Source of the DNA: Microstegium vimineum
Taxonomy: Eukaryota; Streptophyta; Magnoliopsida; Poales; Poaceae
Direction: 5' to 3'
DNA length: 64,000 nucleotides
NCBI GenBank assembly: GCA_022036555.1
Contig: CM039119.1
Span: forward strand, 41,288,318 to 41,352,317
Shown here: positions 1 to 10,955 of the stretch, piece by piece
How the letters are laid out: each line of letters begins with the position of its first letter
Numbering within the stretch: the first letter of the stretch is position 1
Program-made: the position numbers and the translations under genes
The notes under the pieces: generated by a model
Seen by the model: the letters and a program-made list of their open reading frames with translations, nothing else
Database searches by the model: none
Told to the model about the DNA's origin: nothing

Positions 1-2
1 AC

Positions 3-1325
3 TCAAGTGACTCATCCGGAGATGAGAGTGAAGAAGAGAAGGTGGCCGCCTTGGTGATTGGTTCATATACTCCACCGCCACCCCCTCCATCATCTCCGGG
101 CTCATCCTCTACACACCTATTCCTCATGGCTAAAGGTGACAAAAAGGTACAAAAAGAGGATAGTAATGATGATGCTAGCTCTAGTGATGATAGTGATGAT
201 GAGTTTGAAGCACCTTCCTATGATGAGCTAATTGTAATTTGCAACAAATATACTAAGCTCATTAGGAAGTATAAAGGTAAAGGTGAATCACTAGAGAAAG
301 CCAATGATAACTTGCATGCTAAGCTTGATGACTTGTCTAGTGCTAATGATGAATTGAAGCTTGAGAACAAATCTCTCTCATCTAGCACTAGGGAGCTCAA
401 AGCCTCACTCAAGCAAGCTAATGAGAAACATGATAAGTTTGAGAGGTCAACACAAGAGCTCCACACAAGATACAACTTGCTAAAAGATGACTACAACCAA
501 GTTAAGAATGAACATGGCACACTTGTGATAGCTAATGAATTGCTTTCAAATGATCTTGCTACATATGTTGCTATTAACCCGGTTGTTAAGTGTGATATAG
601 CTACTTCTTGTGAGGACTTGCTTGATGAAGTTGCTAGTGAGCAAAATGCTAAGTGCAAGGGCAAGAAGGTAGTTGAGGCCGACAAGCATGATGACTATGT
701 GAAGATGAGGCAAGAAAACTTCAAGCTCAAGGAAGAGCTAATCAACCTCAAGGCAAGCAAGCCACTCACTATCAAGTCGGTCAAACAAGATGACAAAGAT
801 GCAATGACCTTGATCAACTCTCTCAAAGAGGAAAATGCAAAGCTCAAGGTTGAGAAGATCAAGCTTACAAGTGGATTGGAGAAGTTCACCAAGGGCCACA
901 ATCTTCAAAGTGAGCTCTTGATGAACACTATCATGAAGACCGACAAGACCGGCATTGGGTTCAAGGAGAACCAAATCATGAAGGCCAAGGTCAAGATAGA
1001 AGCCAAGAACTATTACAAGAACAAGGCTATGAGAAGCAACTATGACACACCAAAGCCCAAGCCTAAGAAGTGCTTTGGATGTGGTCAAGAAGGTCACTTT
1101 CAATCCCAATGCAAGACTCCACCTCCCAAGACCTTGCCTAAGCACATAAGGCCTTTCGCTCATGATGCACACTTCATCATCAATAAGGACTCCAAGGATA
1201 GACCTCAAGTTGTATTTCTCGGTCCTAAGATGAAGAACAAGCCCAAAGTGCTATGGGTTGCTAAGGAATTGGTGGACAAGGCTATGGGACCTCGCCAAGT
1301 GTGGGTTCCCAAACAACAAGCTTAA
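3..1325 (+). CDS. gag: Sirevirus Gag, N-terminus truncated by window edge
   Basis: Nucleocapsid and structural protein that packages the element RNA. The frame is open from base 3 to the TAA at 1323; the first ATG in view (42) is probably internal because acidic sequence continues upstream of it. The middle of the protein (about residues 75-300 counted from 42) is rich in K, E, L, N and D and looks coiled-coil. A zinc knuckle CX2CX4HX4C (CFGCGQEGHFQSQC) lies at 1071-1112, near residue 344. A basic tail follows. The stop is followed seven codons later by a second in-frame stop and then by the protease in the same frame. No internal stop is seen, so this is the best preserved sense gene of the element. 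Confidence 0.88.
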   Translation, partial: SSDSSGDESEEEKVAALVIGSYTPPPPPPSSPGSSSTHLFLMAKGDKKVQKEDSNDDASSSDDSDDEFEAPSYDELIVICNKYTKLIRKYKGKGESLEKANDNLHAKLDDLSSANDELKLENKSLSSSTRELKASLKQANEKHDKFERSTQELHTRYNLLKDDYNQVKNEHGTLVIANELLSNDLATYVAINPVVKCDIATSCEDLLDEVASEQNAKCKGKKVVEADKHDDYVKMRQENFKLKEELINLKASKPLTIKSVKQDDKDAMTLINSLKEENAKLKVEKIKLTSGLEKFTKGHNLQSELLMNTIMKTDKTGIGFKENQIMKAKVKIEAKNYYKNKAMRSNYDTPKPKPKKCFGCGQEGHFQSQCKTPPPKTLPKHIRPFAHDAHFIINKDSKDRPQVVFLGPKMKNKPKVLWVAKELVDKAMGPRQVWVPKQQA

Positions 1326-2978
1326 CTCCAAGTTGCTTGTGTGTAGGTGAACTACAAGACCGGTGGAAGTCATTGGGTGATTGATAGTGGATGCACTCAA
1401 CATATGACCGGTGACTCCCGGATGTTCACCACACTTGAGGAAGATTGTGAAGGGCAAGACAAGATTACCTTTGGGGACAATTCAAAAGGCAAAGTGCAAG
1501 GTCTAGGAAAAGTGGCAATCTCAAATGATCAATCAATATCAAATGTCTTGCTAGTACAATCATTGAGCTTCAATTTGCTATTGGTGGGACAACTATGTGA
1601 TCTTGGTTTCCAATGTCTCTTCACTCCAAATGAGGTAGTTGTGTCCAAGATTGAAGATTCATCTTTGATATTCAAAGGGTTTCGGCACAACAATCTCTAC
1701 CTAGTGGACTTCACCTCAAATGAAGCTAGTTTGCAAACATGTCTATTCTCCAAGAGCTCTTTGGGTTGGCTATGGCATAGAAGATTGGCACATGTGGGAA
1801 TGTCAACCTTGAAGAAGCTTGTCAAGAAGGAATTGGTTAGAGGTGTCAAGGATATTGTGTTTGAGAAGGACAAACTTTGTAGTGCATGTCAAGCCGGCAA
1901 GCAAGTGGCAAACACTCATCCAACCAAAGCTTTCATGTCAACCTCAAGAGTCCTAGAGTTACTCCACATGGATCTATTTGGACCTACCACCTATGCTAGC
2001 CTTGGCGGTAATCTCTTTTGCTTGGTGGTAGTTGATGACTACTCTAGATACACTTGGGTGTTCTTTCTTCAAGACAAGGGAGAAACTCAATCAATATTCA
2101 AGAAGTTTGCAACTAGAGCCCAAAATGAGTTTGATGTGAAGATCAAGAAGATAAGAAGTGACAATGGGACCGAGTTTGTGAACACCAAGATTGAAGACTA
2201 TTGTGATGAAGTAGGGATCAAGCATGAAGTATCCGCCACCTACACTCCTCAACAAAATGGTGTAGTAGAGAGGAAGAACCGGACTCTTATCACTCTTGCA
2301 AGATCAATGCTAGATGAATACAACACCCCCGAGAAGTTTTGGGCCGAAGCAATCAACACCGCATGCTATGCGGCCAACCGGCTATTTGTCCAAAGGCTTC
2401 TCAAGAAGACCCCCTATGAGCTTGTGAATGGGAAGAAACCGGACATATCCTTTTTCCGAGTGTTTGGTTGCAAAGTGTACATCTACAAGAAGCGCCAACA
2501 CTTGGGCAAGTTCCAAAGAAGATGTGACATTGGTTTCTTAGTTGGGTATTCACTTAAATCCAAGGCATACCGTGTATTTAACAAAGCCACCAGCTTAGTT
2601 GAAGAAACGTATGACTTGGAGTTTGATAAAACTAATGGCTCTCAAGAAGAGCATGAAAATCTTGATGATGTAGGTGATGAACCCTTGAGGGAGGCAATGA
2701 AGAACATGCCAATTGGTGCTATCAACCCGCAAGAGGTGGAAGAAGTTGAAGATGAAACAAATCAAGATCCTTCTCCACCTCACACGCCTCAAGTTGATGA
2801 AGGAGATCAAGTGAGGGAAGCTCAAGAAGACACTCACATCCCTCAAGATCAAGCCGAGGCCGAAGCAAGCAATGTTGAAGCACCGCAACCTCCTCCCCAA
2901 GTGATCAATAGAAGATCTACACCTATGCTTCAAGCACATCCTCAAGACCTCATCATAGGGAGTCCATCAAGGGGGTAA
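1326..2978 (+). pseudogene. pol: Sirevirus pol, protease and integrase part
   Basis: Aspartic protease plus integrase of Ty1/copia type. Counted from the ATG at 1347, the protease site DSG is residues 13-15. The integrase zinc finger shows H144, H149, C178 and C181. The catalytic triad is D209 (MDLFGP), D272 (RSDNGTEF) and E308 (GVVERKNR). The acidic, proline-rich stretch before RT follows. The frame is the same as gag, separated by TAA (1323) and TAG (1344). It ends at TAA 2976 because of what looks like a 1-nt loss just before, near 2970; conserved RT-linker sequence resumes in the next frame at 2975. Apart from that lesion the integrase looks complete. Confidence 0.9.
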
Positions 2979-4576
2979 CAACTCGATCTAAACTAGCGTC
3001 TTATGTTGAACATCACTCCTTTGTTTCCTTTGTTGAGCCTTCTAGTGTGGAAGATGCACTTGCGGATTCAGATTGGGTGAACGCCATGCACGAAGAGTTG
3101 AACAACTTCACTCGAAACGAAGTGTGGACACTAGTAGAAAAGCCCAAAGGAGCAAGAATCATTGGCACCAAGTGGGTGTTTAGGAACAAGCAAGATGATC
3201 AAGGCGTGGTTGTGAGAAACAAGGCAAGATTGGTGGCAAAAGGGTTCTCCCAAGTTGAAGGATTGGATTTTGGGGAGACCTTTGCACCGGTTGCAAGACT
3301 AGAAGCCATTCGTATCCTTTTGGCACATGCTTCACATCACAAAATGAAACTTTTTCAAATGGATGTGAAGAGTGCTTTTCTAAATGGTTTCATTAATGAA
3401 CTTGTCTTTGTCTCACAACCTCCCGGGTTTGAAGACCCAAATTGTCCTAATCATGTGTATAGGATGTCCAAGGCACTCTATGGATTGAAGCAAGCTCCTA
3501 GAGCTTGGTATGAGAGGCTAAGGGATTTCCTACTCAAGAAGGGCTTCAAGATCGGGAAAGTGGATACCACACTCTTCACCAAGGTGCTAGATGGAGAGAT
3601 CTTTGTTTGCCAAGTATATGTCGATGACATTATATTTGGGTCAACAAACCAAGGTCATAGCAAGGAATTTGGTGCATTGATGTCCAAGGAGTTCGAGATG
3701 TCGATGATTGGCGAGCTAACCTTCTTCCTTGGCTTCCAAGTGAAGCAATTGAGGGAGGGCACCTTCATATCTCAAGAGAAGTACACTTATGATGTGCTCA
3801 AGAAATTCAAGATGGAGGATTGCAAGCCAATCAAAACACCTATGCCTACTAATGGGCATCTCGATCTCGATGAGGGAGGTAAACCGATCGACCAAACTCT
3901 CTATCGTTCTATGATCGGTAGTTTACTTTACCTCACCGCTTCTAGGCCGGATATCATGTTTAGTGTGTGTATGTGTGCTAGGTTTCAAGCAAACCCTAAG
4001 GAGTCGCATCTTTGTGCGGTTAAAAGAATCCTTAGGTACTTAAGGCACACCCCTAGCATGGGTCTTTGGTATCCCAAAGGAGCTCCCTTCCAACTAGTTG
4101 GCTATTCCGATTCGGATTACGCCGGATGTAAGGTTGATAGGAAGAGTACCTCCGGCGGGTGCCACATGCTAGGAAGATCACTTGTTTCTTGGTCCTCTAA
4201 GAAGCAAAATAGTGTGGCATTGTCAACCGCCGAGGCGGAATACATTGCCATGGGAGCAAGTTGTGCACAAATCTTATATATGACCCAAAAACTCTTCGAT
4301 TACGGTGTGTTTTTAAAAGAAGTTCCACTTTTGTGTGATAATGAAAGCGCCGTAAAGCTTGCAAGCAACCCGGTTCAACACTCTCGCACCAAGCACATAG
4401 ATATTCGCCATCACTTTCTTAGAGATCATGTGGCTAGGAAAGACATCACACTAGTTGGAGTTAAGAGCGAAGAGCAATTGGCGGATATCTTCACTAAACC
4501 ACTCGACGAAACAATCTTTTGTAGGTTGAGAAGCGAGTTAAATGTGCTTGATCACTCTAATTTCACTAAAAGATGA
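2975..4576 (+). pseudogene. pol: Sirevirus pol, reverse transcriptase and RNase H part
   Basis: Continuation of the same polyprotein after a frameshift near 2970. Counted from the ATG at 3047, the RT (Ty1/copia type) has KARLVAKGF near residue 59, the QMDVKSAFLNG motif near 104 and the active site YVDD at 191-194. RNase H covers roughly residues 350-470 with SDSDYAG, STAEAEY and the DNESA motif, ending in the KHIDIRHHF block usual for copia pol. The frame is free of stops to TGA 4574, so the RT and RNase H are intact as a domain but cut off from integrase. Confidence 0.9.
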
Positions 4577-5055
4577 GCTTGTGTGAACCATGCATTCATT
4601 TGTAATATAACATGTTTAATATGGTAATGCACATAGGCTTGGCTAACGCGGTTAAGATAACCGCCCTCGAAGCGTGTGACAAAGCTTAACCGCGGTTTAA
4701 ACTTGCAAGCAACCTAGATTCAAATTTCGTATTGCATAGCATATGCATGTAGGTTGTTTGCCCTTTCTTTTCGGTTAAGTTTCTTGAGCATCCTCTATGA
4801 TAGTCCACTTAGGGGGAGCATTTCAAGATCAAGTCACTCAAATACCCCTCTTGTGGCCATATGATGACTCCTTGGCGCTTGCATTCGAATATTTTGAGCT
4901 AAAAACTAAATTTAAGCCTACGACAAACTATTTGAAAATGATTGTTTCAGAGATGGTTCTCATATCAAGTCCAATCAAGTGTTATTTGGATCTTATTGGG
5001 ATTGGAACTTGGTTGGGAGAAAGACACAAAAAGAAAATTTGAAAAATTCTATTTT
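4577..5055 (+). other. Non-coding spacer after Sirevirus pol
   Basis: No convincing coding sequence. It contains an imperfect inverted pair of GCGGTTAAG and CTTAACCGCG-like words near 4648-4700 and a purine tract at 4810-4819. Short ORFs here show no recognisable domain. Confidence 0.5.
4809..4819 (+). other. Internal polypurine-tract-like site
   Basis: TTAGGGGGAGC resembles the tracts ending near 8938 and 9384. Sireviruses are known to carry more than one such tract 3' of pol; whether this one primes plus-strand synthesis is inference. Confidence 0.45.
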
Positions 5056-5059
5056 TAAG

Positions 5060-5292
5060 GCGTCGGACGCTGCCGACGGACGCTCGGTGTCAATTGCCTT
5101 AGCGTCCGTCGCGATCGTCCGGACATTAAATTTGCCCGCTAACAGGGCGACGGATGCTCTCCCAAGCGTCCATCGCGGAGCGTCCGTCGCGGTCAATGCG
5201 ATCGGGCGTTTCAAATCGGCTCTGGAAGCCCGACGGACGATGCCGTCGAACGCTCCCCGAGCGTCCGTCGCATACTGACGGAGCGTCCGTCG
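5060..5292. repeat. GCGTCCGTCG / CGACGGACGC palindromic repeat cluster, internal
   Basis: About eight to ten copies, in both orientations, of a 10-14 bp word built on GCGTCCGTCG, starting with GGCGTCGGACGCTG at 5060. The same word family fills the first third of the 3' LTR (9822-10212). The cluster lies between pol and ORF3, just upstream of an ORF3 leader-like region. Confidence 0.8.
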
Positions 5293-6198
5293 CGAACTTA
5301 ACGGCGAAATTTTTTAGAAAAACCTCATTTCTTCTCTGTTTCTGCCGATCGTTTCAGTCCGCCGCCGCGCAGCGTTTCCAAACCCTAACCGCCGCGGATC
5401 CCTTCCAGCGCCGCTGAGCACCGTTTCCACCCCTCCGCCGGCGAGATCCCCACTGCTCCTGCACCGCCACACCTCCCTGCGCTGCCCTGCACCGCCTCCT
5501 GCTTTCCCTGCGCCGCCGCGGGACCTCACCCAGCGCCACCATCTCTGCACTGCGCCGCCGTGTTTTCACCTCCACTGCATCGCACCTGATCCCCTGCTCT
5601 AACCCAGTCGAGCAGGAGTCACTCTTGGCCAAGGAGCTCTCATCCTTGGAGGTTGGTTGTTCTCAGAGGTGAATTTCATTTCCTGTGTTTACTTCCTTTG
5701 AATATCAATTCACCTCATCCTTTATCTATCTCTTGCCAACACTAAACCCCTCTCCTTGCCTTGGTTAGCTTGAGGGTTGCGAATTGCGGATTGCGATTGA
5801 TCGATCGGGAAATCTCACCTCTTCTCTCTTTTTGGTCAGCATTCGAGGTATGGCAGTTGGACATTTCACGATCTATCCTTTCCCAATTTCATGCTTCCAA
5901 TAGACTCTTATCTCCAGTTAAATGCTTATGGTATAATCCTATCTATCTCTCACGAGCAGGGTCAGTTGGTCAGTTGATCAGTGGATCAGTTAGTTGGGCA
6001 GTGTCAGTGAACTCGGGGCAAAGCCCGCGAGTACGGATCGAGGCAAAGCCTCGGGAGGACAATCCAGGGCCGGCGTGCCACTCTTGTTTGGTCTGCGGAT
6101 TGTCAGTTTGTCAGAGGATCAGTGACAGTGGCTAGTGAGTCTGTGGTGTGATTCTTGAGACTTTGATTGTCAGACTCTTGTTTGCAAAGATTTGAGAT
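5293..6198 (+). other. Leader-like region before ORF3 with possible introns
   Basis: C-rich, T-rich sequence without a supported ORF. Several GT...AG pairs look like introns: CAGAG|GTGAAT (donor near 5670) to TTGGTTAG (near 5768), and TTCGAG|GTATGG (near 5847) to CGAGCAG (near 5959). This would fit a spliced leader for ORF3. It is a by-eye reading of splice consensus only. The Arg/Gly-rich ORFs on - across 5314-5632 are composition artefacts. Confidence 0.35.
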
Positions 6199-8908
6199 AT
6201 GGCAAGGACAAATAACACAGGTCCCGTTCCCGGTAGTGGTGGTGACCCTCACCTCCACCGCGTCCACCCACTCACCGGGGAAAGGGAAAGCAGAAGGTTA
6301 TCTCTCGGAAGCGTAAGAGGCCAGCGATGGATCCGGATTCGGTAGCCGCGCTCGCAGTGGCAGAGGCAGCTGAGTTAGCGGAGCGAGGAGGACGTCGCGC
6401 CGGCTTGAGGCTATCGCCTCGCCGTGGAGCGCGTCGTGAGTCCCCTCCACCTCCAGTGTCAGAGCCTGTCGAGGCTACAGAGGCACCAGAGACAGAGCCA
6501 GTCCCAGCGACTGAGCCGACAGAGGCCGCGGGCTACTCTACTATTGGAGAGCTGATGAGCCGCCGTGTTACCCGTTCCCGAGGCTCAGGTGCACCACCTA
6601 GCCCTCCAGGACCCCGGCTCCCAGACCCCGTGAGGCACCAGGTCAGAGCACTTACAGCGAAGCAAGTTCAGCTGCTTCGATTTGTTGACTTCCAGTCCTG
6701 GTTCCCACCTCAAAGGGACCCCCGTGCCGGATGAGAGTTCTATACTACCGTGCACGAGGACTTCTACAGAGCATATGTAGACACTGATGCTCCTCTCAGG
6801 GCCCATAGGGTATGCCCATCTGCTCAGATAGAGGGGATCGGTGGTCCAGAGATCCTGCAACATCTCCAGTATATCCAGGGTCTGATAGATCTGATGGGAC
6901 GCTCAGGGGCATATCAGAAGGAGTGGGTATACCAGTTTTACGCCTCTCTGTGGATCTCACCTGGTCACGAGTTCCTCCACTTTGCATACCAGGGACGTGA
7001 TTTCAGGGTCACAGCTGCCAGATTCAGAGAGCTCTTTCACCTCGAGTCCTCACCTACCAGGATACACAGTCTCTGCTATGGGGATCAGGAGGCCCCTCGC
7101 CGACCTCACGATGGTATAGTGCCATCCACGGACTTCGTGAGTCCGTGCTTTCAGCAGCCGTTCACTGAGGGTTCGAGCCGTACGCCACGTGACCTCACTC
7201 CTTTAGCTCGGATCCTCCACGAGGTTCTCAGACGTACTATTCTACCCCGGATTGGAGCTAGGGATACTATCACTCGTCTTCAGCTTTGGCTCCTAGCTCA
7301 CATTGTTCGGAAAGAGAAGTTCGACCTCTGGGATTTGATAGTGAGCGAGCTCGAGGATATTATAGCTGCTGGGTTCAGAGGTCATTGGCAGCTATAGTTC
7401 GCCCATTGGTTTTCATATTTGATAGTTGCCAAGACCGGGTCAGGTGTCATGAGGGTCACTCTTACGAGATCAGCTACAGAGTTTCTTGTATATTCGATGA
7501 GTCAGCTTGTGGCACATCGGCAGTTGTCTCGCCCCAGCAAAGCCTACAGACCAGGCACTAGGCAGGCCGGAGTGCCACCACAGTTGGCCGAGGTCACAGA
7601 TGCGACAGTTGAGCAGATTGCTCAGGCAGAGCTAGCAGACTTGGATGCAGAGATAGATACAGCTGCTGAGACAGTCTTTCGAGAGGACCTCGATTCCGAC
7701 AGTTCTGACGAGGACTACCAGCCCGTGCGTGAGTATACACCGATGACCCATGACCACGAGGCAGGTGGGTCAGGCACAGCTGCAGCAGCTCCAGCTCCAG
7801 GCTCCAGTTCCTCAGAGGCTACCTTGCTCACTATTCTATCGAGGATGCAGGAGGAGCAGTCTCGCCAGGCAGAGGAGCAGAGACGACAGGCTGCAGATCT
7901 ACGAAGGCTTACTGAGCAGCAGCTGGCAGCTCAGGCACAGACGCAGGCCAGACAGGACGAGTTCCAGCGTCAGTTCTTGGCATATCAGCTGCAGCAGGCA
8001 GAGATTCAGAAGACTTAGACACTACTTCTTGAGCGTCTTCTGGCCTCTAGCTCCGGGCAGACCTCCACGCCACAGTTCCAGTTGCCTGGCGTATCACAGC
8101 AGCAGCAGTTTACCTCTCCTCCACAGCAGCCTCCAGTAGTTGTGGTGCCAACTCCAGCGTTACCGTCCAGAGGACAGCAGAGTCAGGCACCAGCTACTCG
8201 TCCGTTCCAGCCGGCAACCTCTCCTGATATCAGACTCCGAGGACCCAGGTGTCCTCTTGGATAGCTTCACCCGGAGAGTTCCAGACGGGATTCACTCCTA
8301 CCCGGGGAACTACCTTAGCAGAGGCCTCGAGAGATCTGTCAGCTTCCTATCTGGAGATCACGGGAGAAGACTCCCCAGGAGCCGCTCAGCAGGTCACACC
8401 AGCTCCAGAGACTGCAGTGGATCTTCCGGCGACAGGCACTCACCAGTCCTCAGTTGCATCGTCGAAGATCGCACCTGAGCAGTCAGCATAGACAGTCACC
8501 ACACCTCCAGCTGCCGTTCAGACGGATGCCATATCCCTAGCAGAGGAAGTTATAGTGGTAGTGTCCTCTCCAGGTCAGACTCAGCCTGCAGAGGTTGCAG
8601 CAGCAGTGTCCCTAGTAGCACTTGTAGTGACACCGTCTCCCTCGCCTCGAGTTTTCACTCGTCGGGCTCCCAGGCCCGCTACCACTGAGGCAGGACCGTC
8701 AGAGGCACCAGCTGAGCCTCAGGGGGAGTCAGTTGAGACCGCAGCTCCAGAGGTGCCAGTGACAGCTCCAGAGACCACCCCAGCTGCACCTACACCGACA
8801 GAGACCGAGGCAGATGATGAGTCAGACGAGTCAGACCTTCAGGACTTCATCATGCTGGATCGCAGAGCTGCAGCTTCTTCGCCTTCTTCTCCAGCCCCAG
8901 ACTCTTAG
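6199..8908 (+). pseudogene. Sirevirus extra 3' ORF (env-like position), decayed
   Basis: Long reading frame between pol and the 3' LTR, where Sireviruses carry an extra, often called envelope-like, ORF. ATG 6199 begins MARTNNTGPVPG. A 1-nt loss near 6245 shifts into the frame containing a basic NLS-like block (SRKRKRPA) just before 6327. In that frame stops occur at 6732, 7395 and 8016, and a second shift near 8250 moves to the frame that runs to TAG 8906, with one more stop near 8489. The central part (6750-7397) has a globular block with FYASLWI and FRELFHL, resembling plant transposon proteins annotated as putative transposase-like. Then come a Q/E-rich coiled coil (about 7810-8015) and a long Pro/Thr/Glu-rich acidic tail. 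I see no signal peptide or membrane segment, so an envelope role is not supported by sequence. Confidence 0.65.
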
Positions 8909-9384
8909 TTTTTGGTACTAGACGCCAAAGGGGGAGAGAGGGTCGAGTATAGAGATAGGGGGAGGGATCTGGATCTTTGTATGCTTTATTTCCCCATACT
9001 CTTTCATCATGTCTACTTTTATGCATTTGTCTATATGTGTGATGTGATGATGGTTGATGTTTATATGGTTGCATGTGACAAAACTCTTGATTATCTCTAA
9101 TATATCTTGTGAGTTGTCTCATGTTCATTATATATCTCCTTGCTTAACGTTATTTGAGCTTCCGCGCTTTACTCCGAAACATCCCTTGAGAATATCATAA
9201 GGTACTGCTTTTTCATTCATATCCATGAGTACCATGTTTTGTGATTTGGCTTGGGTAAGCAAGTATTCTTCTTTACAATTTCACTAACCCTTGCTCAACC
9301 ATTCCAAGTCACCCTTGAATCTTAACCAAAACTCTTATCCATTCTTGAAGTTCTATTGTCGTCAATCACCAAAAAGGGGGAGAT
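8909..9384 (+). other. Spacer with two polypurine tracts before the 3' LTR
   Basis: Non-coding. It holds CCAAAGGGGGAGAG (about 8925-8938) and AAAAAGGGGGAGAT (9371-9384). The second directly abuts the LTR start TGAAGAATC and is the likely plus-strand primer; the first is the repeated tract typical of Sireviruses. Confidence 0.75.
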
Positions 9385-10955
9385 TGAAGAATCATGGCCC
9401 TAGTTGGTTTCGGCGTTTAACGACAATTAGAGATTATTATGGCTAACGTGTGTTTTGCAGAGGCTATGCGTAGCTTAGCCATAGTGATCAAGGAGAGTGG
9501 GCTCTAATGGTCATCACTTAGCCCCCAAGATAGATATCGTTTCGGTTTTAAGGAGACATGATGAAGACCCTAGAATGTTAGGCTAAGTGCCATAAGGAGA
9601 TGAAGGGCATTTAGAATTAGATAGGGCTTCTCTTTTTACCTTTGACCGTACTATTAAGAGGGGTTGAGATTAGTAGCTTGACTTAGGAAAGCTTCATGAT
9701 TTAGGTGTGGTGCACACTTGACTTCCTTAGCTCTAAGCAAGCCTATGGTGACCGTAAGATAGCCTAGAACAACTTCCATATTCATCGCGACGAAAAACGG
9801 AGTTGTCAAAATCGTTTTCTGGGCGTCGGACGCTCCTGGCAGGGGCGCGGGACGCTGTCTGCCGCGTCGGACAAAGGCGCCGGACGCTGGGTGATTGAGT
9901 CCACAGCGTCCGTCGGCCTTACAGAGGGGTTGTTTTCTGGCTAAGTTTTTTTAGGGTCCGTCGGACGCTGGGAAGAGCGTCCGTCGACCTTCCAGAGAGG
10001 GTGTTTTTCAACCCTAGCCAGAACTCAGCGTCGGACGCTGTGGTTGAGCATCCGTCGCTGGGAACAGTGTGTCAGAACTAGCCGTTAGACAGGGCGTCGG
10101 ACCGTCCGTCGCCCAGGCGCCGGAGCGTTCATCGCCTCAACTATGAACATAAACTAGCCGTTGGGCATGCGACGGACCGTCCGTCGCCTAGTCGACGGAG
10201 CGTCCATCACCAACTTAAATTGCCAGCCCGAGACAGTTTTTAAAGGGTCTATTTATAGCCCCTCCCACTTCTCCCCCACCTTGCCTTTGCTCATTTGAGT
10301 TGCTGAGTTTGTTGCGAAGGTTGGGAAGAGAGCAAGAGCCCTAGAGAGAGAGAGAGTGATTTGCGAATCCATTCATCCTCTCTCTAGTTCATCCAAGAGT
10401 TCAAGTGTGCATTCTCTAGTTGTGAAGCTTGAATGAGTCAAGCGAAGATCGAGGCTTGTTACTCTTGGTGATCGACATCACCTAGACGGTCCGGTGGTGC
10501 TCGGAGGAAGGTGATCGCCGGAGGATTGTCGGCGGCCCTTCTCCATCGACGTTTGTGATCGGTTGTGGGCGATTCACCGAGCCGGAGTGGCGAAGAATCA
10601 GCCCGTAGAGAGCACTCATCCCTTGCACGGGATTGAGGGGGAGTTATACCTTGCGAGGTGCTCCAACGAGGACTAGGGGGAGTGTCGACTCCTCGATACC
10701 TCGGCAAAACATTGCCGTGTCAAGCATCTCTTTTCCTGACTCTTTATTACTGCATTACTTTCCGCACTTGTCTTTCAATTCATACTAGAATTGTCTAGGA
10801 AGTTTTCGTTTTCCTTTGTCTTGCTACCGCTTTCTAGCTAGGACACACAAGCGGTAGGCACTAGGGGGTTAATTGGCTCTTTATAGGTTTAATTCTTGTT
10901 TAGAAATTAAAAAGAGCCCAATTCACCTCCCCTTTTGAGCATCTTGATCCTTTCA
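9385..10955 (+). repeat. 3' LTR of the Sirevirus
   Basis: Starts TGAAGAATCATGG directly after the polypurine tract and ends GATCCTTTCA at 10955, about 1571 bp, within the range of Sirevirus LTRs. It contains a palindromic repeat field (9822-10212), then CTATTTATAGCC (10250-10260) as probable TATA element, then a transcribed leader-like part. The end is set by the TG...CA rule and by the LINE sequence that begins right after. The 5' LTR is not in the window, so the limits cannot be checked by pairing. Confidence 0.8.
9822..10212. repeat. Palindromic GC-rich repeat field in the Sirevirus LTR
   Basis: More than ten copies of GCGTCGGACGCT / GCGTCCGTCG words in both orientations, many forming short hairpins (for example GTCCGTCGGACGC near 9957). 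Such conserved palindromic repeats in the LTR upstream of the promoter are described for Sireviruses. They lie about 40 bp upstream of the TATA element. Confidence 0.85.

Larger units (their letters stand above)
1..10955 (+). mobile_element. Sirevirus-type Ty1/copia retrotransposon, 5' end outside window
   Basis: The order gag, protease, integrase, RT, RNase H is Ty1/copia. An extra ORF after RNase H, several polypurine tracts and an LTR full of GCGTCCGTCG-type palindromes are known Sirevirus traits. The 5' LTR, primer site and start of gag lie left of the window. The 3' LTR ends at 10955, where sequence changes to a LINE remnant. CCCTT (10956-10960) is the expected right target duplication, but the left copy is not visible. 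Gag is open through the window start; pol and ORF3 are broken, so this copy is not autonomous. Confidence 0.9.

Noticed and set aside
738..1208. 156-codon ORF on - inside Sirevirus gag
   Set aside because: Shadow of the gag coding strand; Leu/Val-rich composition arises from the complementary Lys/Glu codons.
5314..5632. Overlapping Arg/Gly-rich ORFs on -
   Set aside because: GC-rich leader composition in several frames at once; no domain and no conservation evidence.
6199..8908. True envelope glycoprotein
   Set aside because: No signal peptide, membrane span or Cys pattern; only the position resembles an env gene.
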